This document shows, in pieces, positions 35,947 through 46,136 of a DNA stretch of 64,000 nucleotides (positions are counted from its first letter, which is position 1; each line of letters starts with the position of its first letter). The notes under the pieces were generated by a model. It made no database searches and was not told the origin of the DNA. It worked only from the letters and a program-made list of their open reading frames with translations. The stretch lies in contig JAXMAV010000016.1 in the NCBI GenBank assembly GCA_046350255.1, forward strand, positions 169,835-233,834, written 5' to 3'. This DNA is from CALDUY01 sp046350255. GTDB lineage: Bacteria > Planctomycetota > Planctomycetia > Gemmatales > Gemmataceae. The position numbers and the translations under genes are program-made.

Positions 35947-38900
35947 TCCGCGGAACCGATTCGCCACTGACCGACGACGCGCCGATGACGTCAATCTTCC
36001 CCGTCGTCCGGTTGTAGATGATCCGCTTGCCCTCAACCACCGACGGCTTCTCGCCGGGCCGGTTCTGCTTGTACAGCGTGGCGTTGCCGCTCTCCTTGCC
36101 GTCGAGGATGATCTGCTGCTTCAGCTGGTTGTAGGCCACCGAGTCGGCCCGGGCATAGAAGTCGCGTCCTTGTAGATAGACCTTCCCGTTGCACTCCATC
36201 TGCTTGTTCGGCTTGCCCCCCTCGATGCTGTCCAGCACCTTGAGCCGGTCGCAGCGAATGTACAGCGACTTGTCTGGCAGCTCGGTCGCCAGGATCAGAT
36301 CGAGGTCGATGGCCGCGTCGTGCCGCGCCACTGGCATGTGCAGCACCCGCACGTTCTCCCAGAAGTACGCCGTGTTCGATTTGCTGTTCGCATCCATCCG
36401 CTTCTGAAACATCACGTAGGTCATTCGCATCTCCTGGCGCGACCCCGACACCGGCTTCGCCGACGTGGTCTGCCCCGGAGTCGTCACGCTGGCGTTCAGC
36501 GGATCCTCGCCCGAACCCGGCTCCCAGATGCGGATGTTGCCCGGCCCCGAAGCGTACACGACGTTCCCCGCGCTGGCCTTGCTCTTCGGTTGCCGCGGCG
36601 CGCCTTCCTCCGGCTCAAGCGCGATCATCTGCACGCCGGGCCCTTCTAACCGCTGATACTTGACGATGCGGTCGCCTTCCTGCGTCGAATCCTCGATGCG
36701 GACATCCCGGCTGCACACCAGGTTGCGCACCTTGGCCGGCTCCGACGTCTTGTTCCCGTGCTTCAGCGAGATCGGCCGATCGAAGTAGACCTGCAGCCGC
36801 TGACACGCCAGCCGCGCCTTCACCTGCACTGCCTGGATGTTCCCGTAGAACTCGGCCGACTCCCCGTTGAAGAGCATGCTCTTGCTCCAGTGCACGGTGA
36901 GCGGCACCGGCTTCTCCAGCGGATCGCCCTGGAAGTTGGTCGCGCTGTCCATCTTCATGGCCCCGTCGCCCACCACCCAGGCCTTGTTGGTCGCCTGCTC
37001 GATGTTCACCTCGGGGCCGATGATGTAGATCTTGTCAGTCTGCAGCTCCGCCAGGTCGCCGGTCACCACCAGGTTGTAGCTGCCCTCGCCGGTGTGTGTC
37101 ATCCGAAGGGTGTCACCCTTGACCTCGGTGCCCTTCTCCTCGGCGCGAGCCGGATCCTGCCGGATGTGCACGCTACCTTCGCACCATAGCTGATCGATGG
37201 TGCTCCGCTCGCCACCGCGCAGCACCCACGCCTCGACCGAGCGCGCCGCCAGGTCAAACGGTCGATTCGTGCTGCGATTGTCCGGTCCGCCCAGGATCGG
37301 GCCGGCATTTGGCACCGCCGGCTTGGCCGAGCTGGTGAGCTGCGCCGCCTTCTCCGGACCGGTCGGTAATGGCTGCGGCAGAGCCGGCGTGAACGGCGTC
37401 GCAGGCGCAGCTCCACCCGGCACCGGTACCACCGGCGGCGCTGTCACGCGCGGCCGGGCGCTGGGCAGCTGGCTGGCCGGCACCGCCACGTCCTTGAACC
37501 ACACCACCAGCCGGCTCGCCTCGTGAATGTTCATGTCGCGCGAACGCGCCACCACGTTGCCCGTCGCTTCCAGATGCCGCGGCCGTCGGCTGTCTCCCTG
37601 GCGTTCATCCGGCGTCGTCGCCGGTTTACGCGGCATCTCTTCCAGCCACACCTTCAACGTGTCGCCGCGCAGGCTCTGCTCCACCTGTTCGTCAATGAAT
37701 CGCGCCTGCCCCGTCAGCGTCAGCAGGTCCTGGTTGCCATCGCGCGTCGAGGTCAGCTGCTTCTGCCACGATGCCCGCAGCGTCTTGTTCTCCTTGCGAT
37801 CGATGAACAGGATGTCGCCAGGCCCTTCCGCGGTGATGTGCTGATGCGCTTTTGGCGCCGGCTGTCCCGGCTTGAGCGGCGTCGTTGGGGCTGGCCGCAC
37901 ATTCTGGATTTGCACCACCCGCGCGTTCAGCTTGCTCTCTTCCTTTTCGACCTCCACCCCACCCTTGAGGATGGTCAGTTCCTTCTCGGTGTCGTGGAAG
38001 AAATCCAACCCTCGGGCCGAGAGATGATCCGCGTTCGACACTAGCACAACGCTCTTGCCCACCGGCGCCGTCGCATGCACTGTCTGGATGGCCAGCCCCT
38101 CCGTCGGGCCAGCCTCCTTGTTCTTCTTCGGTGCCGGCGCACCCCCCGCGGGAGGCGTCGCCTTGCTGTCCTGACGCTTCACCTTCAGCGTCAGATGCTG
38201 ACACACCAGGTGATCGGTCAGGTTGGTCAGCAAGTTAGTGCGGATGACCGTCACATGCTCCGGCTGCCGCGGATCGTTGGACCGCTTCCGCGAGGCCGGC
38301 CCCGTCGGTTTCACGTCGAACTGCGCCAGGTCGTGGTCCTTGTTCAGGTCGTAGCGGAAGTGGCCCGGCGTCTCGATCCGCAGGTGCGCCTTCTGCGCGG
38401 GCTTCGCCGGATCATCCTTCGTCGCCGCCGGAGGTGAAGCATCCGGCTTCGTCCCCATCAGGCTGGTGCTGCCATCGATGTAGATGTCCATCTTCACCGT
38501 GGACTGCAGCGAGATCCACTTCACCCCGTTGATCGTCTCCCGGCTCGGCTTGCGCTGCCCGGGGCGCGGCGGCGGCGCCTCCGCCAGCAGCTCCATCTCC
38601 ATGCCCTTACCCGTGATCTTGTGCGGCTTCGGCTTGCTCTTGAAATCCTCCAGCGTTACGTACGCCTCCGTCCAGATCCGGTGGGTCGGCTCCTGGTAGT
38701 ACAGCGTCCCCGTGGGAATGGTCACCCGCAGGTCCTCGTCGCGCTGCAGCCGTCGCCGATTGCTCGCCACCTCGATCCGTCCGGACAGCTCCGCCTCGTG
38801 GATCTTCCGGCTGGTGATCTCGCTGAAGTTCGTCACCGGCCGATCGAACTTCAGATAGGCGATGTCGCCCCGGATGGTGTGGATCTCCGGTGGCTGTCCG

Positions 38901-39256
38901 TCATTCTTCTCCTTGCCGACGATGGCCACGCTCAACGGCGTTAGGCACACCCGCCCGTCGCGCACCTCGAACTGCTCCGCCGCCAGCACCATGCCGCGCG
39001 AGCTGATGTCCAGGCGGATCGCCCACTTCAGCTCCTTGGCGTTTGCGCCAAAGGCCAGCTTCAGTTTCTGCGTCAGCTTGTCGCTCCGGTGGATCTGCGC
39101 CGGCAGCTCCACCCGGTCCTGGTCGGGCCAGTACACCTCCGGCAGCGGGGGCAGGCCGTCGATACGGCCAACCGAGGTGTAGGCGTAACCCAGGTAGACC
39201 ATGAAGAACGCCACAAAGCAGGCGCTCAGGATCACGATCCGCTTTGGGGTCCACAT
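35942..39256 (-). CDS. Very large LptC/LptA (OstA)-like envelope protein
   Basis: 1104 residues. A single N-terminal helix (residues about 6-25) anchors a long, beta-rich, lysine-rich chain. Repeated segments follow LptA/OstA jelly-roll style: VSNADHLSARGLDFFHDTEK, NTAYFWENVRVLHMP, YLQGRDFYARADSVAYNQLK, QIILDGKESGNATLYKQ and VEGKRIIYNRTTGKIDVIG at the C-terminus. It is third in kdsD > kdsC > this gene (13-base gaps), exactly where LptC and LptA sit in proteobacteria. The inferred role is the periplasmic bridge carrying lipopolysaccharide from inner to outer membrane, with several OstA units in one chain instead of an LptA oligomer. Ordinary LptC has about 190 residues and LptA about 180. Position supports the call more than sequence identity does. 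Confidence 0.65.
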   Translation of the reverse strand: MWTPKRIVILSACFVAFFMVYLGYAYTSVGRIDGLPPLPEVYWPDQDRVELPAQIHRSDKLTQKLKLAFGANAKELKWAIRLDISSRGMVLAAEQFEVRDGRVCLTPLSVAIVGKEKNDGQPPEIHTIRGDIAYLKFDRPVTNFSEITSRKIHEAELSGRIEVASNRRRLQRDEDLRVTIPTGTLYYQEPTHRIWTEAYVTLEDFKSKPKPHKITGKGMEMELLAEAPPPRPGQRKPSRETINGVKWISLQSTVKMDIYIDGSTSLMGTKPDASPPAATKDDPAKPAQKAHLRIETPGHFRYDLNKDHDLAQFDVKPTGPASRKRSNDPRQPEHVTVIRTNLLTNLTDHLVCQHLTLKVKRQDSKATPPAGGAPAPKKNKEAGPTEGLAIQTVHATAPVGKSVVLVSNADHLSARGLDFFHDTEKELTILKGGVEVEKEESKLNARVVQIQNVRPAPTTPLKPGQPAPKAHQHITAEGPGDILFIDRKENKTLRASWQKQLTSTRDGNQDLLTLTGQARFIDEQVEQSLRGDTLKVWLEEMPRKPATTPDERQGDSRRPRHLEATGNVVARSRDMNIHEASRLVVWFKDVAVPASQLPSARPRVTAPPVVPVPGGAAPATPFTPALPQPLPTGPEKAAQLTSSAKPAVPNAGPILGGPDNRSTNRPFDLAARSVEAWVLRGGERSTIDQLWCEGSVHIRQDPARAEEKGTEVKGDTLRMTHTGEGSYNLVVTGDLAELQTDKIYIIGPEVNIEQATNKAWVVGDGAMKMDSATNFQGDPLEKPVPLTVHWSKSMLFNGESAEFYGNIQAVQVKARLACQRLQVYFDRPISLKHGNKTSEPAKVRNLVCSRDVRIEDSTQEGDRIVKYQRLEGPGVQMIALEPEEGAPRQPKSKASAGNVVYASGPGNIRIWEPGSGEDPLNASVTTPGQTTSAKPVSGSRQEMRMTYVMFQKRMDANSKSNTAYFWENVRVLHMPVARHDAAIDLDLILATELPDKSLYIRCDRLKVLDSIEGGKPNKQMECNGKVYLQGRDFYARADSVAYNQLKQQIILDGKESGNATLYKQNRPGEKPSVVEGKRIIYNRTTGKIDVIGASSVSGESVPRK

Positions 39257-39269
39257 GGCCTGCTCCTCG

Positions 39270-39803
39270 TCATCCGTTCCATTTGGCCTGGCAACGCAGG
39301 ATCCGCTCAATCGTCTCGCGAACTGCGCCCTGGCCTCCGCTGGCCTTCGCGATGTAGTGGGCCGTCGCCCGGGCGTCTGCGCAGGCATCCGCTGGGGCTA
39401 CCGCCAGGCCCACCTGCCGCATGGCTGCCGCGTCGGGGAGATCGTCCCCCACGTAGCAGACCGCGCGCGGCTCCATTCCCTCGTCTCGCAACAGCTGCTC
39501 TAGCCCCACCCGCTTGTTTTCCGCGCCCTGGAGCACCCGGCCGATGCCCAGCTCGTCGGCGCGCAGCCTCACCAGGGGCGACGTTCGCCCCGTGAGAATG
39601 GCCGACCGTTTCCCCGCCGCGTGCCACAGCTTCAACCCCGATCCATCTCGCACGTGGAAGATCTTGATCTCCTGCGCAGCTTCGCCCCGGTGAGATCCAT
39701 AAATGATCCCCCCCGCCGTGAGCACGCCATCGACATCCAGCACCAACAGCTCGATGGCGGCGCAACGTTCGCGCAGGCTCAGATTCACTCCCGCCGTACT
39801 CAT
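39270..39803 (-). CDS. kdsC: 3-deoxy-D-manno-octulosonate 8-phosphate phosphatase (HAD)
   Basis: 177 residues, normal for KdsC. LLVLDVDGVLTAGGIIYG has the two HAD catalytic Asp residues. FHVRDGSGLKLWHAAGKR and LTGRTSPLV (motif II Thr) follow, then GAENKRVGLEQLL with the motif III Lys and YVGDDLPDAAAM with the Mg-binding Asp pair. It hydrolyses Kdo-8-phosphate to Kdo for lipopolysaccharide. It starts at ATG with GAGGAGGG close upstream, 13 bases after kdsD. The HAD region is complete and no cap domain is expected, as KdsC works as a tetramer. Confidence 0.93.
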   Translation of the reverse strand: MSTAGVNLSLRERCAAIELLVLDVDGVLTAGGIIYGSHRGEAAQEIKIFHVRDGSGLKLWHAAGKRSAILTGRTSPLVRLRADELGIGRVLQGAENKRVGLEQLLRDEGMEPRAVCYVGDDLPDAAAMRQVGLAVAPADACADARATAHYIAKASGGQGAVRETIERILRCQAKWNG

Positions 39804-39816
39804 GGCCCTCCTCGGT

Positions 39817-40863
39817 TCAGGCCGAACGCCGTTCGTCCGCCGGCTGACTTTCCGCCGGCTGCACACTGATCAGGTCCGTGATATCAAGCAGGCCGATCGG
39901 CCTTCCTTCGCTGTCCAGGATGGGCAACTCGCTGATCTTGAGCCGCTCGAACAGATCCAGCGCCTCCGCCACCCGCGCGCCCAGGCTCAGGGTGCGTGGC
40001 CGATGCGTCATGACTTCCGAAATGGGCCGGTCCAGGGCAGCATCGCGCCGCGACTCGATCAACCGGGCCAGGTCGCTGTCCGTGAACAGCCCCGCCAGCC
40101 GACCTTCCTCGTCCAGCAGCATGACCGCACCGGTCCGTCGTCCCGTCCGCCGTGCCTGCGAGAACACTTCGCGCACCGTGGCCTCCGCAGGCGCCGTGCG
40201 CAGCTCCGTTCCGCTCCGCATGATCGACTCGACCCGGGTCAGCTTCCGACCCAGGCTGCCAGCCGGATGAAACCTCGCGAAATCCTCGTGGCTAAAATCG
40301 CGCGCTCGGCTCAGCACAAATGCCAGCGCATCGCCGATGCCCAGCATGGCCGTGGTGCTCGCACTGGGCGCCAGCCCCAGCGGACACACCTCTTCCAGCG
40401 GTCCATACACGAGCGCCACATGACTGGTCCGCGCCAGCGAGCTACCCGGTTTCCCCGTCAGCCCGATGATCGCCCGGCACAGCTCCTTCATCGGCCGTAA
40501 CAGCCGGATGATCTCCTCGCTCTCGCCCGAATGCGACAGCACCAGCGCCACGTCCTCGGGATGCAGCATCCCCAGGTCGCCATGCACTGCCTTGGTCGCG
40601 TCCAGCACGTACGACCGTGTGCCCGTCGAGTTGAACGTCCCCGCTAGCTTCAGGCCGATGTCAGCCGACTTGCCCGTCCCGGTGATCGCCAGCCGTCCCC
40701 GGCTGTTCCCCGTGATCGGCAGCAACAACTCGACGGCGCGCAAGAAGCTATCGTCCAGGCGCTGGGCGACCTGTTCGAGGGCGGCCGCCTCGGCCCGGAT
40801 GATCTGACGGGCATAGGCCAGTCGATCGCCCGGCGATTCCGGCTGGTGGACCTGCAAGGGCAT
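39817..40863 (-). CDS. kdsD: Arabinose-5-phosphate isomerase (Kdo synthesis)
   Basis: 348 residues. N-terminal SIS domain: AITGTGKSADIGLKLAGTFN, then VLDATKAVHGDLGM, LSHSGESEEIIRL, LAPSASTTAMLGIGDALAFV and ARFHPAGSLGRKL. A pair of CBS domains follows (LRTAPAEATVREVF, MLLDEEGRLAGLFTDSDLAR, ELPILDSEGRPIGLLDITDL). It converts ribulose-5-phosphate to arabinose-5-phosphate, the first step to Kdo. The ATG at 40863 has GGGAGG just upstream. A 6-bp hairpin (40890-40907) lies in its leader. First gene of kdsD > kdsC > LptC/LptA-like. Confidence 0.95.
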   Translation of the reverse strand: MPLQVHQPESPGDRLAYARQIIRAEAAALEQVAQRLDDSFLRAVELLLPITGNSRGRLAITGTGKSADIGLKLAGTFNSTGTRSYVLDATKAVHGDLGMLHPEDVALVLSHSGESEEIIRLLRPMKELCRAIIGLTGKPGSSLARTSHVALVYGPLEEVCPLGLAPSASTTAMLGIGDALAFVLSRARDFSHEDFARFHPAGSLGRKLTRVESIMRSGTELRTAPAEATVREVFSQARRTGRRTGAVMLLDEEGRLAGLFTDSDLARLIESRRDAALDRPISEVMTHRPRTLSLGARVAEALDLFERLKISELPILDSEGRPIGLLDITDLISVQPAESQPADERRSA

Positions 40864-41150
40864 GTTCGCCTCCCTGCGCAGCACTTGAACCCGGACTCCA
40901 TTCCGGGGGGCCTTACCGTGCACGACTATAGCCACACGGCCAGGATTTGCAACCGCACCACGCCGCGACCGCAGCCTGGCCAGGTTACCCCTCCTCTCAT
41001 CGGTTTCTCCCCGTCGGCCTCTTGCGGGTGAGCTGCGCAAACCGCCCCTCAATGCGCGAATCCGGGCAATCTCTTCTTTCGGCACTGCTTGCCCGGGGGC
41101 GATTCCTTCCGACAATGAGAAAAACTGCACTTTCTCTGGAGGGCTGGGCG

Positions 41151-41726
41151 ATGCAAACCTTGCGGGCGCTACTGGGCGCAATCGGAGTCGGGCTTCTCGT
41201 CGTAACCTCGCTCCAGGCCGCTGATCCCCCCTGCGTTTCCGGGCCGCGCGTCGGACAGCGACCCGGACCCTACTCCTTCGTCCTCTGCACCGGTGACAAC
41301 CGGGGCAAATCGCACTGTTACATCTGCGAGACCGAGGACCGCCCCGCCGTCATCCTTTTCGCCCGCACCACCTCCGAGCCGCTCGGCAAGCTCGCCAGCA
41401 AACTCGATCGCGCCCTGGCCGACTACAGCAAGAACGACCTCCGCGTCTGGCTCACCCTCCTGCACGACGACCAGAGCAAGATCGACGCCGATGTCGTCGC
41501 CTGGGCCAAGAAGCACACTCTGCGCGGCCTACCCATCGGCGTCTTCGAGGACGTCGATGGCCCACCCAGCTATCGCCTCCATCGTGATGCCGATGTCACC
41601 GTTCTGCTCTACGTCAAGCAGAAGGTAGTGGTTAACCGGGCCTTCCGCGCCGGCGAGCTAACCGACGCCCGTATCGACGAGTTGATCAAGGCCATTCCCC
41701 AGATTACCGGCCCCGCTCGCAAGTAA
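41151..41726 (+). CDS. Exported thioredoxin-like protein of unknown role
   Basis: 191 residues with signal peptide LLGAIGVGLLVVTSLQAA. The mature part contains CTGDNRGKSHCYICETEDRP (CYIC, residues 56-59) followed by AVILFARTTSEPLGKLASKL and a helical/beta thioredoxin-like pattern, ending in a strand-helix unit (VTVLLYVKQKVVVNRAFRAG). A CxxC near a strand start is the usual redox site of such folds, so oxidoreductase activity is possible but not proven. GGAGGG lies about eight bases before the ATG, and the next gene, zwf, starts after 26 bases. Upstream, 40864-41150 (287 bases) separates it divergently from kdsD. Confidence 0.65.
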   Translation: MQTLRALLGAIGVGLLVVTSLQAADPPCVSGPRVGQRPGPYSFVLCTGDNRGKSHCYICETEDRPAVILFARTTSEPLGKLASKLDRALADYSKNDLRVWLTLLHDDQSKIDADVVAWAKKHTLRGLPIGVFEDVDGPPSYRLHRDADVTVLLYVKQKVVVNRAFRAGELTDARIDELIKAIPQITGPARK

Positions 41727-41752
41727 GGGGCCTCTGGCCCGGGAGATCTTCC

Positions 41753-43137
<1,385 letters not shown>

Positions 43138-43141
<4 letters not shown>

Positions 43142-43833
43142 CCAGTCTGTACGGCATGGACGACCTCCGCGAGATGCACGACGTGGTGTTTCTCGTCGAT
43201 GTCGATAACACCCTCCTCGATAACGATCGCATCCAGGCCGATATCCGCCGTTACATCGCCGACCACTATGGTGTCCCCGCCCGCGACCGCTACTGGGCCC
43301 TGCTCGATCAGATCTTCGAGGAACTGGGCTACCGCGACTACCTCGGCGCACTGCAGCGCTACCGCGTCGAGCACCCGCGCGACGTCCGCCTGCTTGCCAT
43401 GTCGTCCTACCTCGTCGATTATCCCTTTGCCAACCGGCTCTACCCCGAGTCGATGGACGTGCTCGCCCATCTGTCCACCTGGGGTCGCACTGTTCTGCTC
43501 ACCGATGGCGACGTCGTCTTCCAGCCGCGCAAGGTCGAGCGCTCCGGCCTCTACGAAGCCGTCGCCGGCCACGTTCTCATCTACATCCACAAGGAAGAAC
43601 AGCTCGAGGATGTCGAGGCCCACTATCCCGCCCGGCACTACGTGCTCATCGACGACAAGCTGCGCATTCTTTCCACCGTCAAGAAGGTCTGGGGCGCGCG
43701 GGTCACTACCATCCTCCCGCGCCAGGGCAGCTACGCCCAGGATCCCAGTGTGCGCGGCGCCTTCCCGCCTCCCGACATTGAGATCGCTCGCATCGGCGAG
43801 ATGTTGAAGTTCCGTCGCGAGGATCTGGTCTAA
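43138..43833 (+). CDS. HAD-family hydrolase coupled to zwf
   Basis: 231 residues. VVFLVDVDNTLLDND has the nucleophile and acid Asp residues of HAD motif I. LYPESMDVLAHLSTWG leads to motif II VLLTDGDVVFQ, and YVLIDDKLRILSTVKKVWG gives the motif III/IV region with DDK. A helical cap-like insert (IRRYIADHYGVPARDRYWAL) lies between motif I and II, as in phosphatases of the beta-phosphoglucomutase/phosphoglycolate type. Its ATG overlaps the zwf stop as ATGA. A role in sugar-phosphate metabolism is inferred from that; the substrate is unknown. Confidence 0.8.
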
Positions 43834-43851
43834 CTGCCCAGGCTGGGCGCT

Positions 43852-44172
43852 TCAGAGAGGCAGCCCCGCCGCCTCGCGGGCAAACTTGCACCCCTCGCTG
43901 CCCGCCTCGAACGCTCGACACGCTGACGGACGTTCGGGATGGATGGCGCAGGCGCAGCCCAGCCCCACCTCGCCCACGAACGCCGTGCAACAGGTCGCGC
44001 CGCCGGGTCCCTCGTGTGAACGGGTGCCCAGTAAGGTTTGCCCCTGCCAGGTGACTACCGGCAGACTCAGCTGACGCATCCGCACCGCCTCGCCGCGCGT
44101 CAGCTGAATGTGTCCCTCGGTGCCGAAGTAATCGACACAGCACGCGCCACAGCTCTGACAGTCGTACCCCAT
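43852..44172 (-). CDS. YkgJ-family cysteine-cluster protein
   Basis: 106 residues with the family pattern of clustered cysteines: CQSCGACCVDY at the N-terminus, CCTAF in the middle and CACAIHPERPSACRAFEAGS with CKF near the end. YkgJ-type proteins (UPF0153) coordinate zinc or an iron-sulfur cluster. Their role is not settled. It converges on the HAD gene with an 18-base gap and is divergent from the desaturase gene across 80 bases. No protein partner is apparent. Confidence 0.85.
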   Translation of the reverse strand: MGYDCQSCGACCVDYFGTEGHIQLTRGEAVRMRQLSLPVVTWQGQTLLGTRSHEGPGGATCCTAFVGEVGLGCACAIHPERPSACRAFEAGSEGCKFAREAAGLPL

Positions 44173-44252
44173 GCCAGGTGACCTTCCCTCCAGAATGCGG
44201 GAAGTTATAATCCGCCCCCGGATACAGGACCGGCTCTGCCAGGGAGGGCGCG

Positions 44253-45167
44253 ATGCCGCACGCGGGGACTTTCTTTCGTTTTCATCCAGCCGATGCCTTG
44301 CTCGCCGTCTCCGGCCTGGGGCACGTCGCCTTCATCGTCGCCACCGCCTGGTGCTTCCCCGGCTTCGGGCCCTGGCTCTACCTCGCCGCCTTCGTCTCGT
44401 TCGCGCTTCTCATCTGCTGGAATCTGCAGTGTATCTCGCACAACTTCATCCACAACCCCTTCTTCACCTGGCGCTGGCTCAACCGCGCCTTTGGCGTGCT
44501 CGAAACTCTGGCCATCGGAATGCCGCATCAGCTGTACCACCACTATCACATGAACCACCACCAGGGCAACAACGACGCCCGGGGCCCCGATGGCAGCACG
44601 CGCGACTGGTCGAGCATCTACCGCCACAGTCGCGATGATCGCCCCGAGCCATTCTGGCGCTACTGCCTGCTCAGCTTCTTCCGCGTCGAGGTCGGCCCGG
44701 TGCTCCGCGTCGCCATCCGCCACGGTCGGGCCAACATCGCCCAGGTCGTCGTCGAGACTCTCGCCCTCGTCGCTTTCTGGGGCGCTCTCGCCGCCTTCGA
44801 CTGGTGGTACTTCGTTGCCTTCTACCTGCCCGCCTATTTCTTCGGCTGGGTCCTCAGCTACGCCGAGGGTTACCTCGAGCACTACGGCGCGAAGCCGGGC
44901 AACCCCTACGCTGACTCCGTCAGCAGCTACCACCCGCTCTACAACCTCCTGTGGTTCAACAACGGCTACCACCAGGAGCACCACTGGGACCCGCGCCGCC
45001 ACTGGACCCAGATGCACACCCTGCACCAGGAGATCGCCGTGGCCATGAAGGTCAACGGTACGCGCGTGCTGCGCGGCCCGCACATGACTGGCCTGATCGA
45101 GGACTGGCTCGACGCGCACACCTCCGGGCAGCATACCCCAGTCCAGGAGCAGCGCCGCGCCGCCTGA
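44253..45167 (+). CDS. Membrane fatty acid desaturase/hydroxylase
   Basis: 304 residues, several hydrophobic helices. It carries the three His boxes of the di-iron family: HNFIHN (about residues 64-69), HHYHMNHHQ (about 94-102) and HQEHHW at about 245. The spacing fits acyl-lipid desaturases and related hydroxylases such as beta-carotene ketolase. It probably adjusts membrane lipids or a pigment; the substrate cannot be read. GGGAGGG stands five bases before the ATG. The stop codon lies in the left arm of a 7-bp hairpin shared with the convergent rimK stop. Confidence 0.88.
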   Translation: MPHAGTFFRFHPADALLAVSGLGHVAFIVATAWCFPGFGPWLYLAAFVSFALLICWNLQCISHNFIHNPFFTWRWLNRAFGVLETLAIGMPHQLYHHYHMNHHQGNNDARGPDGSTRDWSSIYRHSRDDRPEPFWRYCLLSFFRVEVGPVLRVAIRHGRANIAQVVVETLALVAFWGALAAFDWWYFVAFYLPAYFFGWVLSYAEGYLEHYGAKPGNPYADSVSSYHPLYNLLWFNNGYHQEHHWDPRRHWTQMHTLHQEIAVAMKVNGTRVLRGPHMTGLIEDWLDAHTSGQHTPVQEQRRAA

Positions 45168-45180
45168 CCGCCCGTCAGGC
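45162..45180. repeat. 7-bp hairpin holding both stops of convergent desaturase and rimK genes
   Basis: GCCTGAC (45162-45168), loop CGCCC, GTCAGGC (45174-45180). TGA in the left arm ends the desaturase and TCA in the right arm ends rimK. A compact GC-rich hairpin without a T-run; a bidirectional 3'-end element is possible. Confidence 0.55.
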
Positions 45181-46062
45181 CTCCTGCCGCGCCAGCACCC
45201 GTTCCATGTGCTCGATCACCGCCCCGGCCACATCCTGGCCGGTGGCCTTTTCGATGCCTTCCAGCCCCGGCGACGAGTTGACTTCCATCACCATGGGTCC
45301 GTCGCTCGATTCGAGCATGTCCACCCCGGCCACACCTAGCCCCAGGATGCGTGCCGCCCGCACTGCTGCCCGCCGATACTCGCGCGGCAAATGCACCAGG
45401 CTGGCCGTCCCACCGCGATGCAGGTTGCTGCGAAACTCGCCCTGGCCCGCCTGCCGCTTCATCGCCGCCACTACCTTGTCGCCCACCACGAAGGCGCGGA
45501 TGTCCGCCCCCTGCGCCTCGCGGATGAACTTCTGAATCAGAATCTCCTGCTCCAGCCCGTGGAACGCCTCGACAACGCTGGCCGCGGCCGCCTGGCTCTC
45601 CGCCAGCACCACGCCCACACCCTGCGTCCCCTGCACCAGCTTCACCACCACCGGTAGCCCGTCCAGCTGTTCGACGCAATGCGGTAAATGGTCCGCCTGC
45701 CGCGTGTAAATCGTCGGCGGCAATCCAATGTCGTGCCGGCTCAGTAGCTGCAGCGCCCGCAGCTTGTCGCGCGAGCGGGCAATCGACCGCGAGCTGTTCA
45801 CGCAGTAGGCGCCCAGCATCTCGAACTGGCGCACAACCGCCAACCCGTACGTCGTGATCGACGCCCCGATCCGCGGAATCACCGCGTCTACCGGGCCGAT
45901 CGGAGTCCCCTGGTACAGCAGCTCCGATTCCCCGCGCCGCAGGTGCAGGTCGAACTGCAGGGTATCGCGGACCTCGACCTGATGGCCGCGTTCCTTCCCG
46001 GCCTCCACCAGCACGCGTGTGCTGTACAACTGGGGCTGTCGTGACAGGATGATGATCCGCAT
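45175..46062 (-). CDS. rimK: RimK-family alpha-L-glutamate ligase
   Basis: 295 residues, length like E. coli RimK (300). ATP-grasp features: VVVKLVQGTQGVGVVLAES, IQKFIREAQGADIRAFVVGD, VVAAMKRQAGQGEFRSNLHR and VMEVNSSPGLEGIE, the last with Mg-binding Glu and Asn. It ligates glutamate to a protein or small-molecule C-terminus; in E. coli and pseudomonads RimK modifies ribosomal protein S6. Directly upstream on the same strand, 74 bases away, is a RimB-like retropepsin-fold protein, the same pairing seen in Pseudomonas (rimB-rimK). This supports a ribosome-modifying or related post-translational role, unlike the other RimK-like gene beside mch. Confidence 0.92.
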   Translation of the reverse strand: MRIIILSRQPQLYSTRVLVEAGKERGHQVEVRDTLQFDLHLRRGESELLYQGTPIGPVDAVIPRIGASITTYGLAVVRQFEMLGAYCVNSSRSIARSRDKLRALQLLSRHDIGLPPTIYTRQADHLPHCVEQLDGLPVVVKLVQGTQGVGVVLAESQAAAASVVEAFHGLEQEILIQKFIREAQGADIRAFVVGDKVVAAMKRQAGQGEFRSNLHRGGTASLVHLPREYRRAAVRAARILGLGVAGVDMLESSDGPMVMEVNSSPGLEGIEKATGQDVAGAVIEHMERVLARQEA

Positions 46063-46136
46063 AAAACACCTCGATCGATTCCACGCCCCGAGGGACGTGG
46101 CGGACTTTCGTTCCGACCGCCTGGTTGCGCTTCCTT

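Noticed and set aside
40890..40907. CCCGGA/TCCGGG hairpin upstream of kdsD as a riboswitch or attenuator
   Set aside because: A short isolated stem with no conserved riboswitch core or U-run; chance is likely in this composition.
43836..43850. GCCCAG/CTGGGC dyad after the HAD gene as a terminator
   Set aside because: The arms are separated by a single base, which cannot form a loop, and there is no T-run.
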